A stretch of DNA of 62,874 bases from positions 1-62,874 of the forward strand of contig CAZQKR010000023.1 in NCBI GenBank assembly GCA_964594045.1, given 5' to 3'. Origin of the DNA: UBA2365 sp964594045. Lineage in GTDB: Bacteria; Bacteroidota; Bacteroidia; Chitinophagales; Saprospiraceae. Below the pieces are notes generated by a model. It ran no database searches. It worked only from the letters and a program-made list of their open reading frames with translations, and was not told the origin of the DNA. This document shows positions 16,414-25,115 of the stretch, piece by piece; positions within the stretch are counted from its first letter, which is position 1; each line of letters begins with the position of its first letter. The translations under genes were made by a program, and so were the position numbers.

Positions 16414-18279
16414 TTACTGTTTTAACATATCCACGCTCATGTGGACGAATTCGGACATATCTTCACCCGTCAGCATGTTTTGATTGAGCAGTGCAAGTTT
16501 TTCGAGATATTTGGCAAAATTCACCTTTTTTTCTTCACTTCTCATATTGATCAGTTTTTCGGTGATGAGCGGGTGATTTGTGTTCACCACGATATTATAC
16601 ATTTCAGGCAGGTCTGCAAACTGACCTCCCTGCATAGCCTGCATTTCCATCATTCTACGCATGAATTCAGGTTTTGTGATCACCACTGGAAGGTCATCAG
16701 GTGACATTGCCTTGAGTTCGATTTTTTCCTTATGACCTGCCAAAGCTGTCTGGAAAATCTCGCGGACCTTTTCCTGGTTTTTCTCAGACAATACCGATTC
16801 CCTTTCACTTTCTTTCTCAACCAGTTTATCAGTTGTCTCTGAATCCACCCTGACGAAAGTGATCTTATCTACCTTCATTTCCAGGTGCTGCATGTAATGA
16901 TTATCCAGAATATTGTCCATTACCAGAACATCATAACCCATTTTTCCTGCAGCTTTAACATACGCATGCTGGGCTTTTTCATTGCTGGTATAGATGAGTA
17001 TCTTTCGGTCGTGTTTATTGGTTTGGTTATCCTTGATTTTTTCAATGTATTCATCAATGGTAAAATATTCATTCTGAACATTGTGAAGCAAGGCGAATTT
17101 TTCAGCTTTGGCATAGAATTTCTCTTCTGAGATCATACCATACTTGATGAAGGTACCCAGGTCCTTCCATTTTTCTTCAAAGTCTTTTCTGTTTTCCTTA
17201 AAAATATCCGCGAGTTTTTCACCCACCTTTTTGGTGATGTAAGCAGTGATCTTCTTTACATTGGAATCTGCCTGCAAATGACTTCTGGAAACGTTTAAAG
17301 GAATGTCCGGTGAGTCAATCACTCCGTGCAACAATGTCAAAAACTCTGGTACGATCGCCTTGACATCATCGGTTACAAATACCTGATTGCTATACAACTG
17401 TATTTTATTTTTCTGAACCTCAACAGAGCTGATCAATTTGGGAAAATACAGAATTCCGGTCAGGTTGAAAGGGTAATCCATGTTCAGATGAATCCAGAAT
17501 ACCGGTTCCGGGCTGAAAGGATACAATTCCTGGTAAAAGGCTTTATAATCACTGTCCGTCAATTCACCAGGTGCTTTTTTCCAGGCGGGTGATGGATTGT
17601 TGATGATATTATCCACCTCTTTTTCCACCTGTTTGGCGTCTTTTCCATCGCCTTCGGTGATGTATTCTGTTTTTGTTCCGAAACGGATGAGAACAGGAAG
17701 GAATTTACTGTATTTATTCAGTAATTCCTGAATACGGGATTTTTTAAGGTATTCTTTGCCTTCTTCCCCGATATGCAGCACAACATCGGTACCGCGTCCC
17801 TCTTTTTCAATCTCCTCCAAAGTAAAATCCGGCTGGCCTTCACATGTCCATTTAACCGCCTGTGAGCCTTCTCTATAGGATTTAGTGATCACTTCGACTT
17901 TATCGGCAACCATAAAAGCAGAATAAAAACCTAATCCAAAATGCCCGATGATGTCGTTGCTTTTATATTTTTCCATAAACTCCTGCGCTGAAGAGAAAGC
18001 TACCTGGTTGAGGTATTTGATCACCTCTTCAGCACTCATCCCGACACCTCTGTCGCTGATCGTCAGGGTTTTTGCTTCTTCATCCAGTCTGATATCAATT
18101 GTCAGATCGCCCAATTCTTCCTTAAATTCATCCCTTGAAGCCAATACCTTCATTTTGGTAGTTGCATCAATTCCGTTACTGATCAGCTCTCTGAGGAAAA
18201 TCTCCTGATCTGAATACAAAAACTTTTTGATCAATGGGAAAATATCATGTGCTTTAACGTCTATTTGTCCTTTTTGCAT
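16414..18279 (-). CDS. htpG: Molecular chaperone HtpG (Hsp90)
   Basis: A 621-residue cytosolic ATP-dependent chaperone, very close in length to E. coli HtpG. The GHKL ATPase motifs are all present at the N-terminus: LRELISNGIDA with its Asn-Asp-type site near residue 34, TISDRGVGM near 80, and IGHFGLGFYSAFMVAD near 110-125. The middle-domain catalytic Arg is in NVSRSHLQAD near 335. The C-terminal dimerisation domain follows. It is transcribed alone. I see no HrcA-type CIRCE operator in the 150 bases upstream. Confidence 0.97.
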   Translation of the reverse strand: MQKGQIDVKAHDIFPLIKKFLYSDQEIFLRELISNGIDATTKMKVLASRDEFKEELGDLTIDIRLDEEAKTLTISDRGVGMSAEEVIKYLNQVAFSSAQEFMEKYKSNDIIGHFGLGFYSAFMVADKVEVITKSYREGSQAVKWTCEGQPDFTLEEIEKEGRGTDVVLHIGEEGKEYLKKSRIQELLNKYSKFLPVLIRFGTKTEYITEGDGKDAKQVEKEVDNIINNPSPAWKKAPGELTDSDYKAFYQELYPFSPEPVFWIHLNMDYPFNLTGILYFPKLISSVEVQKNKIQLYSNQVFVTDDVKAIVPEFLTLLHGVIDSPDIPLNVSRSHLQADSNVKKITAYITKKVGEKLADIFKENRKDFEEKWKDLGTFIKYGMISEEKFYAKAEKFALLHNVQNEYFTIDEYIEKIKDNQTNKHDRKILIYTSNEKAQHAYVKAAGKMGYDVLVMDNILDNHYMQHLEMKVDKITFVRVDSETTDKLVEKESERESVLSEKNQEKVREIFQTALAGHKEKIELKAMSPDDLPVVITKPEFMRRMMEMQAMQGGQFADLPEMYNIVVNTNHPLITEKLINMRSEEKKVNFAKYLEKLALLNQNMLTGEDMSEFVHMSVDMLKQ

Positions 18280-18430
18280 AACTCGAATTTTTTTGATGTA
18301 CCATCAAATCGTATTCCATTAAGCATAACTGACAAATTGACCTGATGAACTGTCCTTATTCAGCAAAATAGTCTGATTGATCCTGAAAAAGATCAATAGA
18401 GACAACAATAAAGCGTTCCGGAGCAGAATC

Positions 18431-19195
18431 TCAGGATATTTGGGTAACTTTTTCCCGGAGTTGTTTGAGAAAGGGAGAGGCAAAAATAAAATCAGACAGA
18501 TACTGATTGTCACTGTTCATTATGGCTTCCTTATCTCCTGTCCATTCCATTTTTCCCTTATACAACAAGAGAATATTATCTCCGATTTCCATGACGCTGT
18601 TCATGTCGTGGGTATTGATCACAGTGGTCATATCTTCTTCAATAGTAATATCCTTGATCAGTTCATCGATAACGATGGCCGTTTTAGGATCGAGTCCTGA
18701 GTTGGGTTCATCGCAGAAAAGATATCTGGGTTTGAGCACAATAGCACGTGCAATTCCTACTCGTTTTTGCATTCCTCCGCTGAGTTCGGAAGGATATTTT
18801 TTATTTACACCACTCAATTCAACTCTGCTGAGGCAATGATCCACCCGTTTTCTTTTTTCACCTTCGGTATAATTGGTGAACATGTCCATGGGGAAGCGGA
18901 TATTTTCTTCGACGGACATGGAGTCAAAGAGTGCGGAGCCCTGGAATAACATACCCACTGACATGCTTAACTGTCTGCGTTCTTTTTTGTTCAGACTCAT
19001 ACAATTGGTCTCGTCATACCAGACTTCACCCGAAGTTGGAGCCACGAGACCAACCAGGATTTTGAGTAAAACCGTTTTACCGGCACCACTCTGACCGATG
19101 ATCAGGTTAGTTTTCTTTCTTTCAAAAGTAAAATCGATGCCTTTGAGTATGTGAAGATCATCGAAAGATTTGTATATGTTTTTTGCTCTGATCAT
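18431..19195 (-). CDS. mlaF: MlaF-like ABC transporter ATPase
   Basis: A 254-residue ATPase subunit. Walker A is GQSGAGKT (residues 34-41), the signature LSGGMQKRVGIAR near 140 is the MKL/MlaF-type LSGGMxKR, Walker B is YLFCDEPNSGLD, and the switch His is in INTHDM. With the permease upstream it should form the inner-membrane engine that moves phospholipid between inner and outer membranes. The gene starts 75 bases after the permease stop. The substrate-binding MlaD partner is not in this window. Confidence 0.92.
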   Translation of the reverse strand: MIRAKNIYKSFDDLHILKGIDFTFERKKTNLIIGQSGAGKTVLLKILVGLVAPTSGEVWYDETNCMSLNKKERRQLSMSVGMLFQGSALFDSMSVEENIRFPMDMFTNYTEGEKRKRVDHCLSRVELSGVNKKYPSELSGGMQKRVGIARAIVLKPRYLFCDEPNSGLDPKTAIVIDELIKDITIEEDMTTVINTHDMNSVMEIGDNILLLYKGKMEWTGDKEAIMNSDNQYLSDFIFASPFLKQLREKVTQIS

Positions 19196-19270
19196 TTGTT
19201 TAAAAAAGTTTTGGAAACGGACAATTTAATTCATCAAGGAAACTAAAACAAATCACGCAGAATACCTGAA

Positions 19271-20014
19271 TCACCCGGTCATAACTGTTGCGATGATATA
19301 ATCAGCAACCAATATGAGAATATTGCTGTAAACAACTGCATCCGTTCCTGCCCTGCCTAGCGCAATGCTGCCGGATTTAACGTAATAGCCGTGGTAAGCC
19401 GGGACAGTCGTAAAAATATATCCGTAAACTAGTGATTTGATCACCATGATGGTCACATTGTAAGGATCGTAATAAGTGGTCAAACCTTGCAGGAATTCTC
19501 CGGCAGTAAAGTAACCGCCTAAAGTGGCTACCAGGTAACCGCTACCGATTCCCAGGCCAGCTGCAAGTATGACCAGAAGTGGCGTCATGAACAATCCTGC
19601 AACAACCTTTGGTAAAACAAGGAAGGAACTGGTATTGACTCCCATTACTTCCATCGCATCGATGTGTTCCTTCTGGCGCATGCCGCCTATTTCTGCAGCA
19701 ATATTTGATCCGATTTTGCCAGCCAGAACCAGACAGGTAATGGTTGGCGCCATATCGATAATGACCATGTCACGAAGGATGTAACCCACGTACCATTTAG
19801 GGACAAGCGTCTGGCCCAACTGATAGGAAAGCTGTACAGCTACAACAGCGCCAATGAATATGGATATGATGAAAACGATTTTCAGTGAACCTATCCCAAT
19901 ATCATCCATTTGTCTGATGGTCTCCCTGTAATACATGTAATGTTTTTCAGGTTTGTTGAAAATACCTCGCAGCCAAATTAAATACCTTCCTAAATGGAAT
20001 AATGTTTTCTTCAT
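19271..20014 (-). CDS. mlaE: MlaE-family ABC transporter permease
   Basis: A 247-residue integral membrane protein of the MlaE/TGD1 permease family, with five or so hydrophobic segments. It has the family core GAVVAVQLSYQL, PTITCLVLAGKIGSNIAAEIGGMRQKEHIDAMEVMG (the coupling region, residues about 90-125) and LKSLVYGYIF near the C-terminus. The promoter at 20038-20068 is the clearest in the window. It pairs with the MlaF-like ATPase just downstream for lipid transport across the envelope. Confidence 0.92.
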   Translation of the reverse strand: MKKTLFHLGRYLIWLRGIFNKPEKHYMYYRETIRQMDDIGIGSLKIVFIISIFIGAVVAVQLSYQLGQTLVPKWYVGYILRDMVIIDMAPTITCLVLAGKIGSNIAAEIGGMRQKEHIDAMEVMGVNTSSFLVLPKVVAGLFMTPLLVILAAGLGIGSGYLVATLGGYFTAGEFLQGLTTYYDPYNVTIMVIKSLVYGYIFTTVPAYHGYYVKSGSIALGRAGTDAVVYSNILILVADYIIATVMTG

Positions 20015-20037
20015 TATACTTTTCGCTTTCAGATTTA

Positions 20038-20068
20038 CAAAGGTACTATCATGATTGAACTTTACAAG
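20038..20068 (-). promoter_or_regulatory. Promoter of the mlaE-mlaF operon
   Basis: On the minus strand a -7 box TACCTTTG (20045-20038) matches TAnnTTTG exactly. It is preceded, after exactly 19 bases, by CTTG (20068-20065), a good -33 element. The distance to the mlaE ATG is 23 bases. Both boxes and the spacing fit the Bacteroidota sigma-ABfr model. Confidence 0.75.
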
Positions 20069-20174
20069 AAATTGGAGGAATTCCCTGAAAGTTTGGTGAT
20101 TTCTTCATCTAAATTATAGTGTTGTTTTAATTGAAGTTGTTTAAAAATGTATCTTAATGCTACCATACAAATTA

Positions 20175-20543
20175 CTGACGAATACTGCCGAAGCATGCTT
20201 GTCAGCATCTTTGATACTGACGAATACTGCCGAAGCATGCTTGTCAGCATCTTTGATACAGACGATACTTTGTATGTCAGCACTTTTATCACTGACGAAT
20301 GCTGACGATACTTTGTATGTCAGCACTTATCAGGCAAGCTTGTCAGCATCTTTGATACTGACGAATACTGACGAAGCATGCTTGTCAGCATCTTTGATAC
20401 TGACGATACTTTGTATGTCAGCACTTATCAGGCAAGCTTGTCAGCATCTGCGATACTGACGATGCTTTGTATGTCAGCACTTTTATCACTGACGAATGCT
20501 GACGATACTTTGTATGTCAGCACTTATCAGGCAAGCTTGTCAG
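20175..20543. repeat. CTGAC/GTCAG hairpin array of element A
   Basis: About ten CTGAC and eleven GTCAG pentamers alternate. Between CTGAC and GTCAG lie short inner palindromes: ATAC-TTT-GTAT, ATGC-TTT-GTAT or AAGC-AT-GCTT, usually with one unpaired G. Between GTCAG and CTGAC lies a second palindrome, cATC-TTT-GATa. One 42-base unit is directly repeated at 20178-20261, and a longer composite unit occurs near 20292 and again near 20490. Confidence 0.9.
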
Positions 20544-20554
20544 TATCCGCGATC

Positions 20555-20580
20555 CAAAAGGCGCTTCGCCTTGACTTTTG
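20555..20580. repeat. Closing hairpin of element A
   Basis: Outer arms CAAAAG and CTTTTG enclose an inner hairpin AAGGCG-CTT-CGCCTT. The outer A/T arms are conserved, with compensatory length changes, in copies B and C. Confidence 0.7.
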
Positions 20581-20788
20581 CTGACCCGCCACTTCGTGTT
20601 CCTTCCCTTGAATTTCCACCGGATATTCAGCTTTCAGGATCAGTCAGTCATTTTTAGCTATCAACATAATTATTAAACAGCTTCATTACGAAAATTTAAC
20701 ATTTTTAAAATTGTGTGGTTTTGCTATTCATAAAAAAAATGTCGAATTTGCGGCCAGCAATTTTATTGGACATTTAAAACAAAACAGT

Positions 20789-21490
20789 ATGAACGCAATT
20801 ATCACAGGTGCATCAAAAGGAATCGGAAGGGCCATTGCTTGTTTGCTGGCTGAAAAAGGGTTTGATCTGACTGTTTGTGCCCGGGGAAAAAAAGGCTTGC
20901 AGGATCTGGAAACTGATATCGCAGCGATCAATCCAGGTATTAAAGTTAATTCCATGCAGGCAGACCTGGGTAACCGGGATGGAGCAGAGCAGTTTGGTCA
21001 GTTTTGTCTTTCTGTCTGTTCTGACATAGATGTGTTGGTGAACAATGCAGGCATTTTCATTCCGGGAGAAATTCAGAATGAAGAGGCCGGCATCCTGGAT
21101 AAGCTGATCAATACGAATTTGTACAGTGCGTACCATCTCACCAGGACTTTGCTTCCCAAAATGATCCTGAAAAGGCGAGGTCATATTTTCAATATGTGTT
21201 CGGTCGCCAGTATTCACGCTTACCCAAATGGCGGATCATACAGCATTTCCAAATTTGCTTTACTGGGCATGACCAAAGTATTGCGTGAAGAATTGAAGGA
21301 AAAGGGTATCAAGGTTACAGCCATCATTCCGGGAGCAACCTGGTCTGATTCCTGGCAAGGTGTTGAACTGCCGGAAAACAGACTGATGGAAGCCCGCGAC
21401 ATCGCTTTGAGTCTTTGGAATGCTTTACAGCTTAGTCCGCAAGCTGTTGTAGAGGAGATCATCATCAGGCCGCAATTGGGCGATTTGTGA
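20789..21490 (+). CDS. Short-chain dehydrogenase/reductase (SDR)
   Basis: A 233-residue classical SDR. The cofactor loop is TGASKGIGRA at the N-terminus (TGxxxGxG), followed by NNAGI near 82 and the catalytic Ser in MCSVASIHAY with Tyr/Lys in YSISKFAL. I start at the ATG at 20789, giving MNAIITGASKGIG; the open frame extends upstream to 20711 without family similarity. It is an NAD(P)-dependent oxidoreductase; the PGAT motif after the active site is of the 3-oxoacyl reductase-like type, but the substrate is unknown. It stands alone, next to repeat element A. Confidence 0.9.
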   Translation: MNAIITGASKGIGRAIACLLAEKGFDLTVCARGKKGLQDLETDIAAINPGIKVNSMQADLGNRDGAEQFGQFCLSVCSDIDVLVNNAGIFIPGEIQNEEAGILDKLINTNLYSAYHLTRTLLPKMILKRRGHIFNMCSVASIHAYPNGGSYSISKFALLGMTKVLREELKEKGIKVTAIIPGATWSDSWQGVELPENRLMEARDIALSLWNALQLSPQAVVEEIIIRPQLGDL

Positions 21491-21657
21491 TAAAAGTGAA
21501 AACAGACTATCCAATCGCTGTCTGGATGGTTTGGTTCAAAGAAAGTAAGAGGTTATTGCACCAGGATGGTTTTTTGTCTAGTCCTAATGATATCGAATCG
21601 ATATAGGGATGTCATGCATCAAATCCGGTCAGAGGTGCTCTCCAGTGACAATTCAGT

Positions 21658-22443
21658 TTAACGGAATCTTTTACCTAATTGAATTTTAATGAAAAAATGG
21701 GGTATTAACCAGCGGTTGGGATTAAATTCGGTTGCCACCATGACGGGAAGTTTTCTCAGATACGCATCCATGTGAAAGCCAATTTCCATCGATCTTACAT
21801 TTTTTTCATAAGCGCCTAGCGCAAATACTGCGGAAACTTCTCCGTGTACACCTGGAACAAACTGTAGTTTTTCCCAGCCTTCAAAAAAGCTTCCCTTATC
21901 GAGTATTTTCCTGCTATCCAGGAAAAGATGTGCATTTTCTTCGGTGAAAGGTTCGCTTTTGAAAGTTCGTTCCAGCTCACTGGCATATTCCAGTACCAGG
22001 TAATAAGGTTTCAACAGGCCCATGTTGGCACCGTATTCCAATGCATAACCCACTGCAACACCTCTTTTAAGGGCTTTTTCGGATAAATATATTTTTTTCC
22101 CTCTCCCGGCTCTCAGGACCATCAGATAGTTTTGTTTGCCAAAGGTATAGTTGCTGATACCGTCGAAATTTTTAAAATACTCAGTACGGGACCATTCTTT
22201 AGGATCCCATTCGTAAGACAGGCTAAAGTGGTAAAAATCAGTCCGGTAATAGCTGACAATTTTACCTTTATTATAGCCGATATTAAAACCGTTGGTCTGT
22301 GCCCTGAATTCGGCAGAAGATTCTTCGAAATAGATAATTCCCCTGAGCGGATTGTCTCCCAGTTCACCACGCTTCAATGGCTCCTGAGCACAGATGACCA
22401 TTGGCAGTAAACTCATAAGGCAAATTAGTAGAATTCTGTTCAT
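21658..22443 (-). CDS. Secreted protein of unknown family, beta-rich
   Basis: A 261-residue protein with a signal peptide (ILLICLMSLLPMVICAQ) and a mature part rich in alternating aromatic and polar residues, for example YYRTDFYHFSLSYEW. It ends FFIKIQLGKRFR, with Phe/Arg at the end as in many outer-membrane beta-barrels. I do not recognise the family. The terminator at 22482-22516 separates it from the OmpA-like gene upstream on the same strand. A barrel in the outer membrane is the most natural reading, as inference only. Confidence 0.7.
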   Translation of the reverse strand: MNRILLICLMSLLPMVICAQEPLKRGELGDNPLRGIIYFEESSAEFRAQTNGFNIGYNKGKIVSYYRTDFYHFSLSYEWDPKEWSRTEYFKNFDGISNYTFGKQNYLMVLRAGRGKKIYLSEKALKRGVAVGYALEYGANMGLLKPYYLVLEYASELERTFKSEPFTEENAHLFLDSRKILDKGSFFEGWEKLQFVPGVHGEVSAVFALGAYEKNVRSMEIGFHMDAYLRKLPVMVATEFNPNRWLIPHFFIKIQLGKRFR

Positions 22444-22481
22444 CTATTCCGCAATCAATTTATTTACAATATTAACAAAAA

Positions 22482-22516
22482 AAACAATCCGGTCGAATTA
22501 TGACCGGATTGTTTTT
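22482..22516 (-). terminator. Rho-independent terminator
   Basis: Arms ACAATCCGGTC and GACCGGATTGT around a seven-base loop. On the minus strand the stem is followed by T8, so it ends transcription of the OmpA-like gene at 22612-23259. Confidence 0.85.
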
Positions 22517-22611
22517 ATTTCAATCTGAGATCTAATCAACACATAAAAATGGACTTATGTCCCAATGATACGGAATTTTATACGATTAATTTGGGAATGC
22601 CTTTACAGGGT

Positions 22612-23259
22612 CTATTTAGACTTCAAACCAAAGTAGACTTTGTTGACCTGGCTCTGGGAAATACTTCCCTGAACTACCTGTTCATCAACATCGACTCCTT
22701 TTATCTTGAGGTAGGAAATACAAGCATCCCTGCGCCGCTGAGACAATATTTGTGCAATAGTTACCGGTTCGTAATAAAACGTGATGGCAATAACGCTAAT
22801 ATTCGGCTGGCTGAGCAGATGATTTGCCAGTTGATCCAAAACGCTGATACTTTCGTTTGTCAGAGTCGCTTTTCCCTGTTCGAAAAATATATTGTATTGA
22901 TTTGGAAAGTTAAATTCTTCCTCTGGTTTCTGCGCGTTTTCCAGCTCGGCAGTTTCCTTGATGGTTACCTTGACCTCCGGAATCATTTGGTTCCCGGCAT
23001 GAGTTTCTGGTGTCTGAACAGCTAAATCCGGTGTTTCAACAGTAGCAGGTGTTTTTCCTTTTCTGGCCTCATATTCTTTAAAATAATCCGGCAAATAATT
23101 CAATCTGTCAATGATTTTTCCTTTTTCCGTCATTCTGACCTCATAGGGTTCGACATCTATCAAAATGACATCCTGAATAATCCGCTGACCTTGCCCGCTG
23201 TTGTAAAAAAATAAAAACAGGCAAATGATCCACCATGTTTTGATTGATAATTTGTACAT
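22612..23259 (-). CDS. Secreted protein with a divergent OmpA-like C-terminal domain
   Basis: A 215-residue protein with a signal peptide (WWIICLFLFFYNSGQG), a short N-terminal segment, a Pro/Thr/Glu-rich linker (about 70-115) and a C-terminal domain resembling OmpA: IFFEQGKATLTNESISVLDQL, then QRRRDACISYLKIKGV. The order (beta strand, long helix, RR-A-YL-GV) matches the peptidoglycan-binding domain. The usual Asp/Arg ligand pair is only partly kept, since TFYY replaces GHTD, so wall binding is uncertain. It is followed by a strong terminator. Confidence 0.65.
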   Translation of the reverse strand: MYKLSIKTWWIICLFLFFYNSGQGQRIIQDVILIDVEPYEVRMTEKGKIIDRLNYLPDYFKEYEARKGKTPATVETPDLAVQTPETHAGNQMIPEVKVTIKETAELENAQKPEEEFNFPNQYNIFFEQGKATLTNESISVLDQLANHLLSQPNISVIAITFYYEPVTIAQILSQRRRDACISYLKIKGVDVDEQVVQGSISQSQVNKVYFGLKSK

Positions 23260-23858
23260 AACTTCGTTTTTTTTTATTGAAGCAAAATGTATTCCAAAAA
23301 TTTTCAGGAAGGGGTAAAACCACGAAATAATGGATATTTTATGTTGATACTAACCAAAGATTGGCTACCTTATGTTCAATGTGTGTTGTAAATTTGAAAA
23401 GTGGTCAACATTTTTTGTAACAGATATTTTTTTGTTTGAAGTAGTCATAAATTGTGGACTTTTTTCTTTCAGAACTCCAAGTCAGGCAGGAAAGTCATCA
23501 GATTTTAATAATTGAAAATCAAATCTACAGTATTTGATTTTGAGCTGAAATAATCGAGTTAGTCGAATCTTTCAACAATTAACTGAAATCCCAAAATGCT
23601 TATTTGAAGTTAAAATGATACATGCCATTGAGTCCGGTATTCAACTTTTTGATCATCTGAAAACCACAAAAAGTCATCCGATTTGATTTGATTTGGTCAA
23701 ATCATAACGGAAGAATAGTTTTAACTCTAAGCTGTAAATTCCGGAGATTAAATCATTTTCCCGGATCAGAACCTTGAAACTGTTTTATTAATATGCATAA
23801 TCTTCACCGTATGTGTTGCATATTTTAACTAATTATTATTTTTGCCCAAAAGTATGGT
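23260..23858. other. Long spacer upstream of fabF
   Basis: About 600 AT-rich bases without a convincing gene. It holds the fabF promoter at its right end and a small palindrome TGATTTG..CAAATCA near 23685. No acyl carrier protein gene is present, although in many Bacteroidota acpP sits directly before fabF. Confidence 0.5.
23815..23844 (+). promoter_or_regulatory. Promoter of fabF-rnc
   Basis: The -7 box TATTTTTG (23837-23844) matches TAnnTTTG exactly. GTTG at 23815-23818 precedes it by 18 bases as the -33 element. The fabF ATG follows 14 bases after the -7 box, so the leader would be very short. Confidence 0.65.
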
Positions 23859-25109
23859 ATGAGAAGAGTAGTGATCACCGGAATGGGTGCTTTGTCCCCC
23901 ATAGGGAACAATGTGAAAGATTTTTCAGAAAACCTTTTTAAAGGAGTCAACGGGTGTGATTTTATTACCCGATTTGATGCAACACATTTTCCAACCAGAT
24001 TTGCCTGTGAACTCAAAGGATTTGATGTTTCAGAATATATTCCGCACAAAGAGGCTAGAAGACTTGATCCTTTTGCACAGTATGCATTGGTTGTTGCAGA
24101 ACAGGCAATTAAAGATGCTGGTTTCAATCCGGGAGAAATAGATCCTGACCTGGCCGGAGTGATCTGGGGCAGCGGGATCGGAGGTTTTAAAACGATTGAA
24201 GAGTCTATTGAAGAGGAAGTCAGAAACGATAGTCCGGTACCCAGATATAATCCATTTATGATACCTAAGCTGATCGCCGATATTGCTCCCGGACATATTT
24301 CGATCAAATATGGGTTCCGGGGCGTAAATTATGCTACCGTCTCGGCCTGTGCATCGGCATCGCATGCCATTGCCAATTCATTCGACATGATCAGACTGGG
24401 AAGGGCTGATATCATGATCACGGGTGGGTCTGAAGCTGCTGTGACTAAAGCCGGGATTGGAGGATTTTGCTCCATGAAGGCGCTATCAAAAAGGAACGAT
24501 GATCCGGCTACGGCTTCCAGGCCATTTGACAGGGATCGGGATGGATTCGTGCTCGGTGAAGGTGCAGCAGCACTGGTTCTTGAAGAGCTGGAGCACGCCA
24601 AAAAACGGGGCGCGCATATTTTGGCTGAGATCACAGGTGTTGGAATGTCTGCAGATGCCTATCATATCACGGCACCTCATCCTGAAGGAATAGGGGCGAG
24701 CCTGGTCATGAAGATGGCGTTGAAAGACGCTGGTATGAATCCGGAAGATATCGATTACATCAATGTCCATGGTACATCAACACCTTTGGGGGATATCGCG
24801 GAATCCCTTGCAATCCTTTCTGTGTTTAAATCACATGCCTATGATTTGAACATCAGTTCTACCAAATCCATGACTGGTCACCTGCTCGGTGCAGCCGGAG
24901 CGATAGAAGCAATTGCATCCGTTCTGGCGATCAGTCAATCTGCAGTTCCGCCTACGATAAATCATTTTACGGATGATCCGGAAATTGACCCTAAACTCAA
25001 TTTTACATTCAATCAAACCCAGGAGAGAGTGATCAACACTGCCATCAGTAATACTTTTGGGTTCGGAGGGCATAACTCGTCCATAATTTTCAGGAAGTTT
25101 ATAAAATAA
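23859..25109 (+). CDS. fabF: Beta-ketoacyl-ACP synthase II
   Basis: A 416-residue thiolase-fold condensing enzyme of fatty acid elongation. The nucleophile Cys is in VSACASASHAIA (about residue 166). The two active-site His residues are in NVHGTSTPLGD and KSMTGHLLGAAGA, and the C-terminal NTFGFGGHN loop is intact. The length is typical of FabF. It uses acyl-ACP and malonyl-ACP in the cytosol. The rnc gene follows after six bases on the same strand, the usual Bacteroidota neighbour, while acpP is missing upstream. Confidence 0.97.
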   Translation: MRRVVITGMGALSPIGNNVKDFSENLFKGVNGCDFITRFDATHFPTRFACELKGFDVSEYIPHKEARRLDPFAQYALVVAEQAIKDAGFNPGEIDPDLAGVIWGSGIGGFKTIEESIEEEVRNDSPVPRYNPFMIPKLIADIAPGHISIKYGFRGVNYATVSACASASHAIANSFDMIRLGRADIMITGGSEAAVTKAGIGGFCSMKALSKRNDDPATASRPFDRDRDGFVLGEGAAALVLEELEHAKKRGAHILAEITGVGMSADAYHITAPHPEGIGASLVMKMALKDAGMNPEDIDYINVHGTSTPLGDIAESLAILSVFKSHAYDLNISSTKSMTGHLLGAAGAIEAIASVLAISQSAVPPTINHFTDDPEIDPKLNFTFNQTQERVINTAISNTFGFGGHNSSIIFRKFIK

Positions 25110-25115
25110 TCGTTT

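Larger units (their letters stand above)
20131..20688. mobile_element. Palindrome-array element, copy A (MITE-like)
   Basis: An element of about 558 bp in the divergent spacer between mlaE and the SDR gene. The left end TTGAAGTTGTTTAAAAAT (20131 on) and the inverse complement of the right end, TAATGAAGCTGTTTAATAA (20688 inward), are imperfect terminal inverted repeats. Inside, in order, are a linker with AAATTA, a hairpin array (20175-20543), a closing hairpin (20555-20580), the block GCTGACCC..CACTTCGTG, and a tail with GCTATCAAC. The same order recurs at 42282 and 62462. There is no transposase and no convincing ORF. A clear target-site duplication is not visible. Classing it as a MITE is inference from the inverted ends. 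Confidence 0.75.

Noticed and set aside
20175..20543. CRISPR array
   Set aside because: Units are palindromes separated by related spacers of similar sequence, not identical repeats with unique spacers, and no cas gene is present.
20157..20584. Open frames running through hairpin array A (repeated ACLSAS-type peptide)
   Set aside because: They are open only because the repeat unit lacks stops in that frame. They have no start signal, and the paired substitutions follow the hairpins rather than codons.
20131..20688. Integron attC sites
   Set aside because: No consistent GTTRRRY/RYYYAAC core pair at the unit ends and no cassette-like ORFs or integrase in the window.
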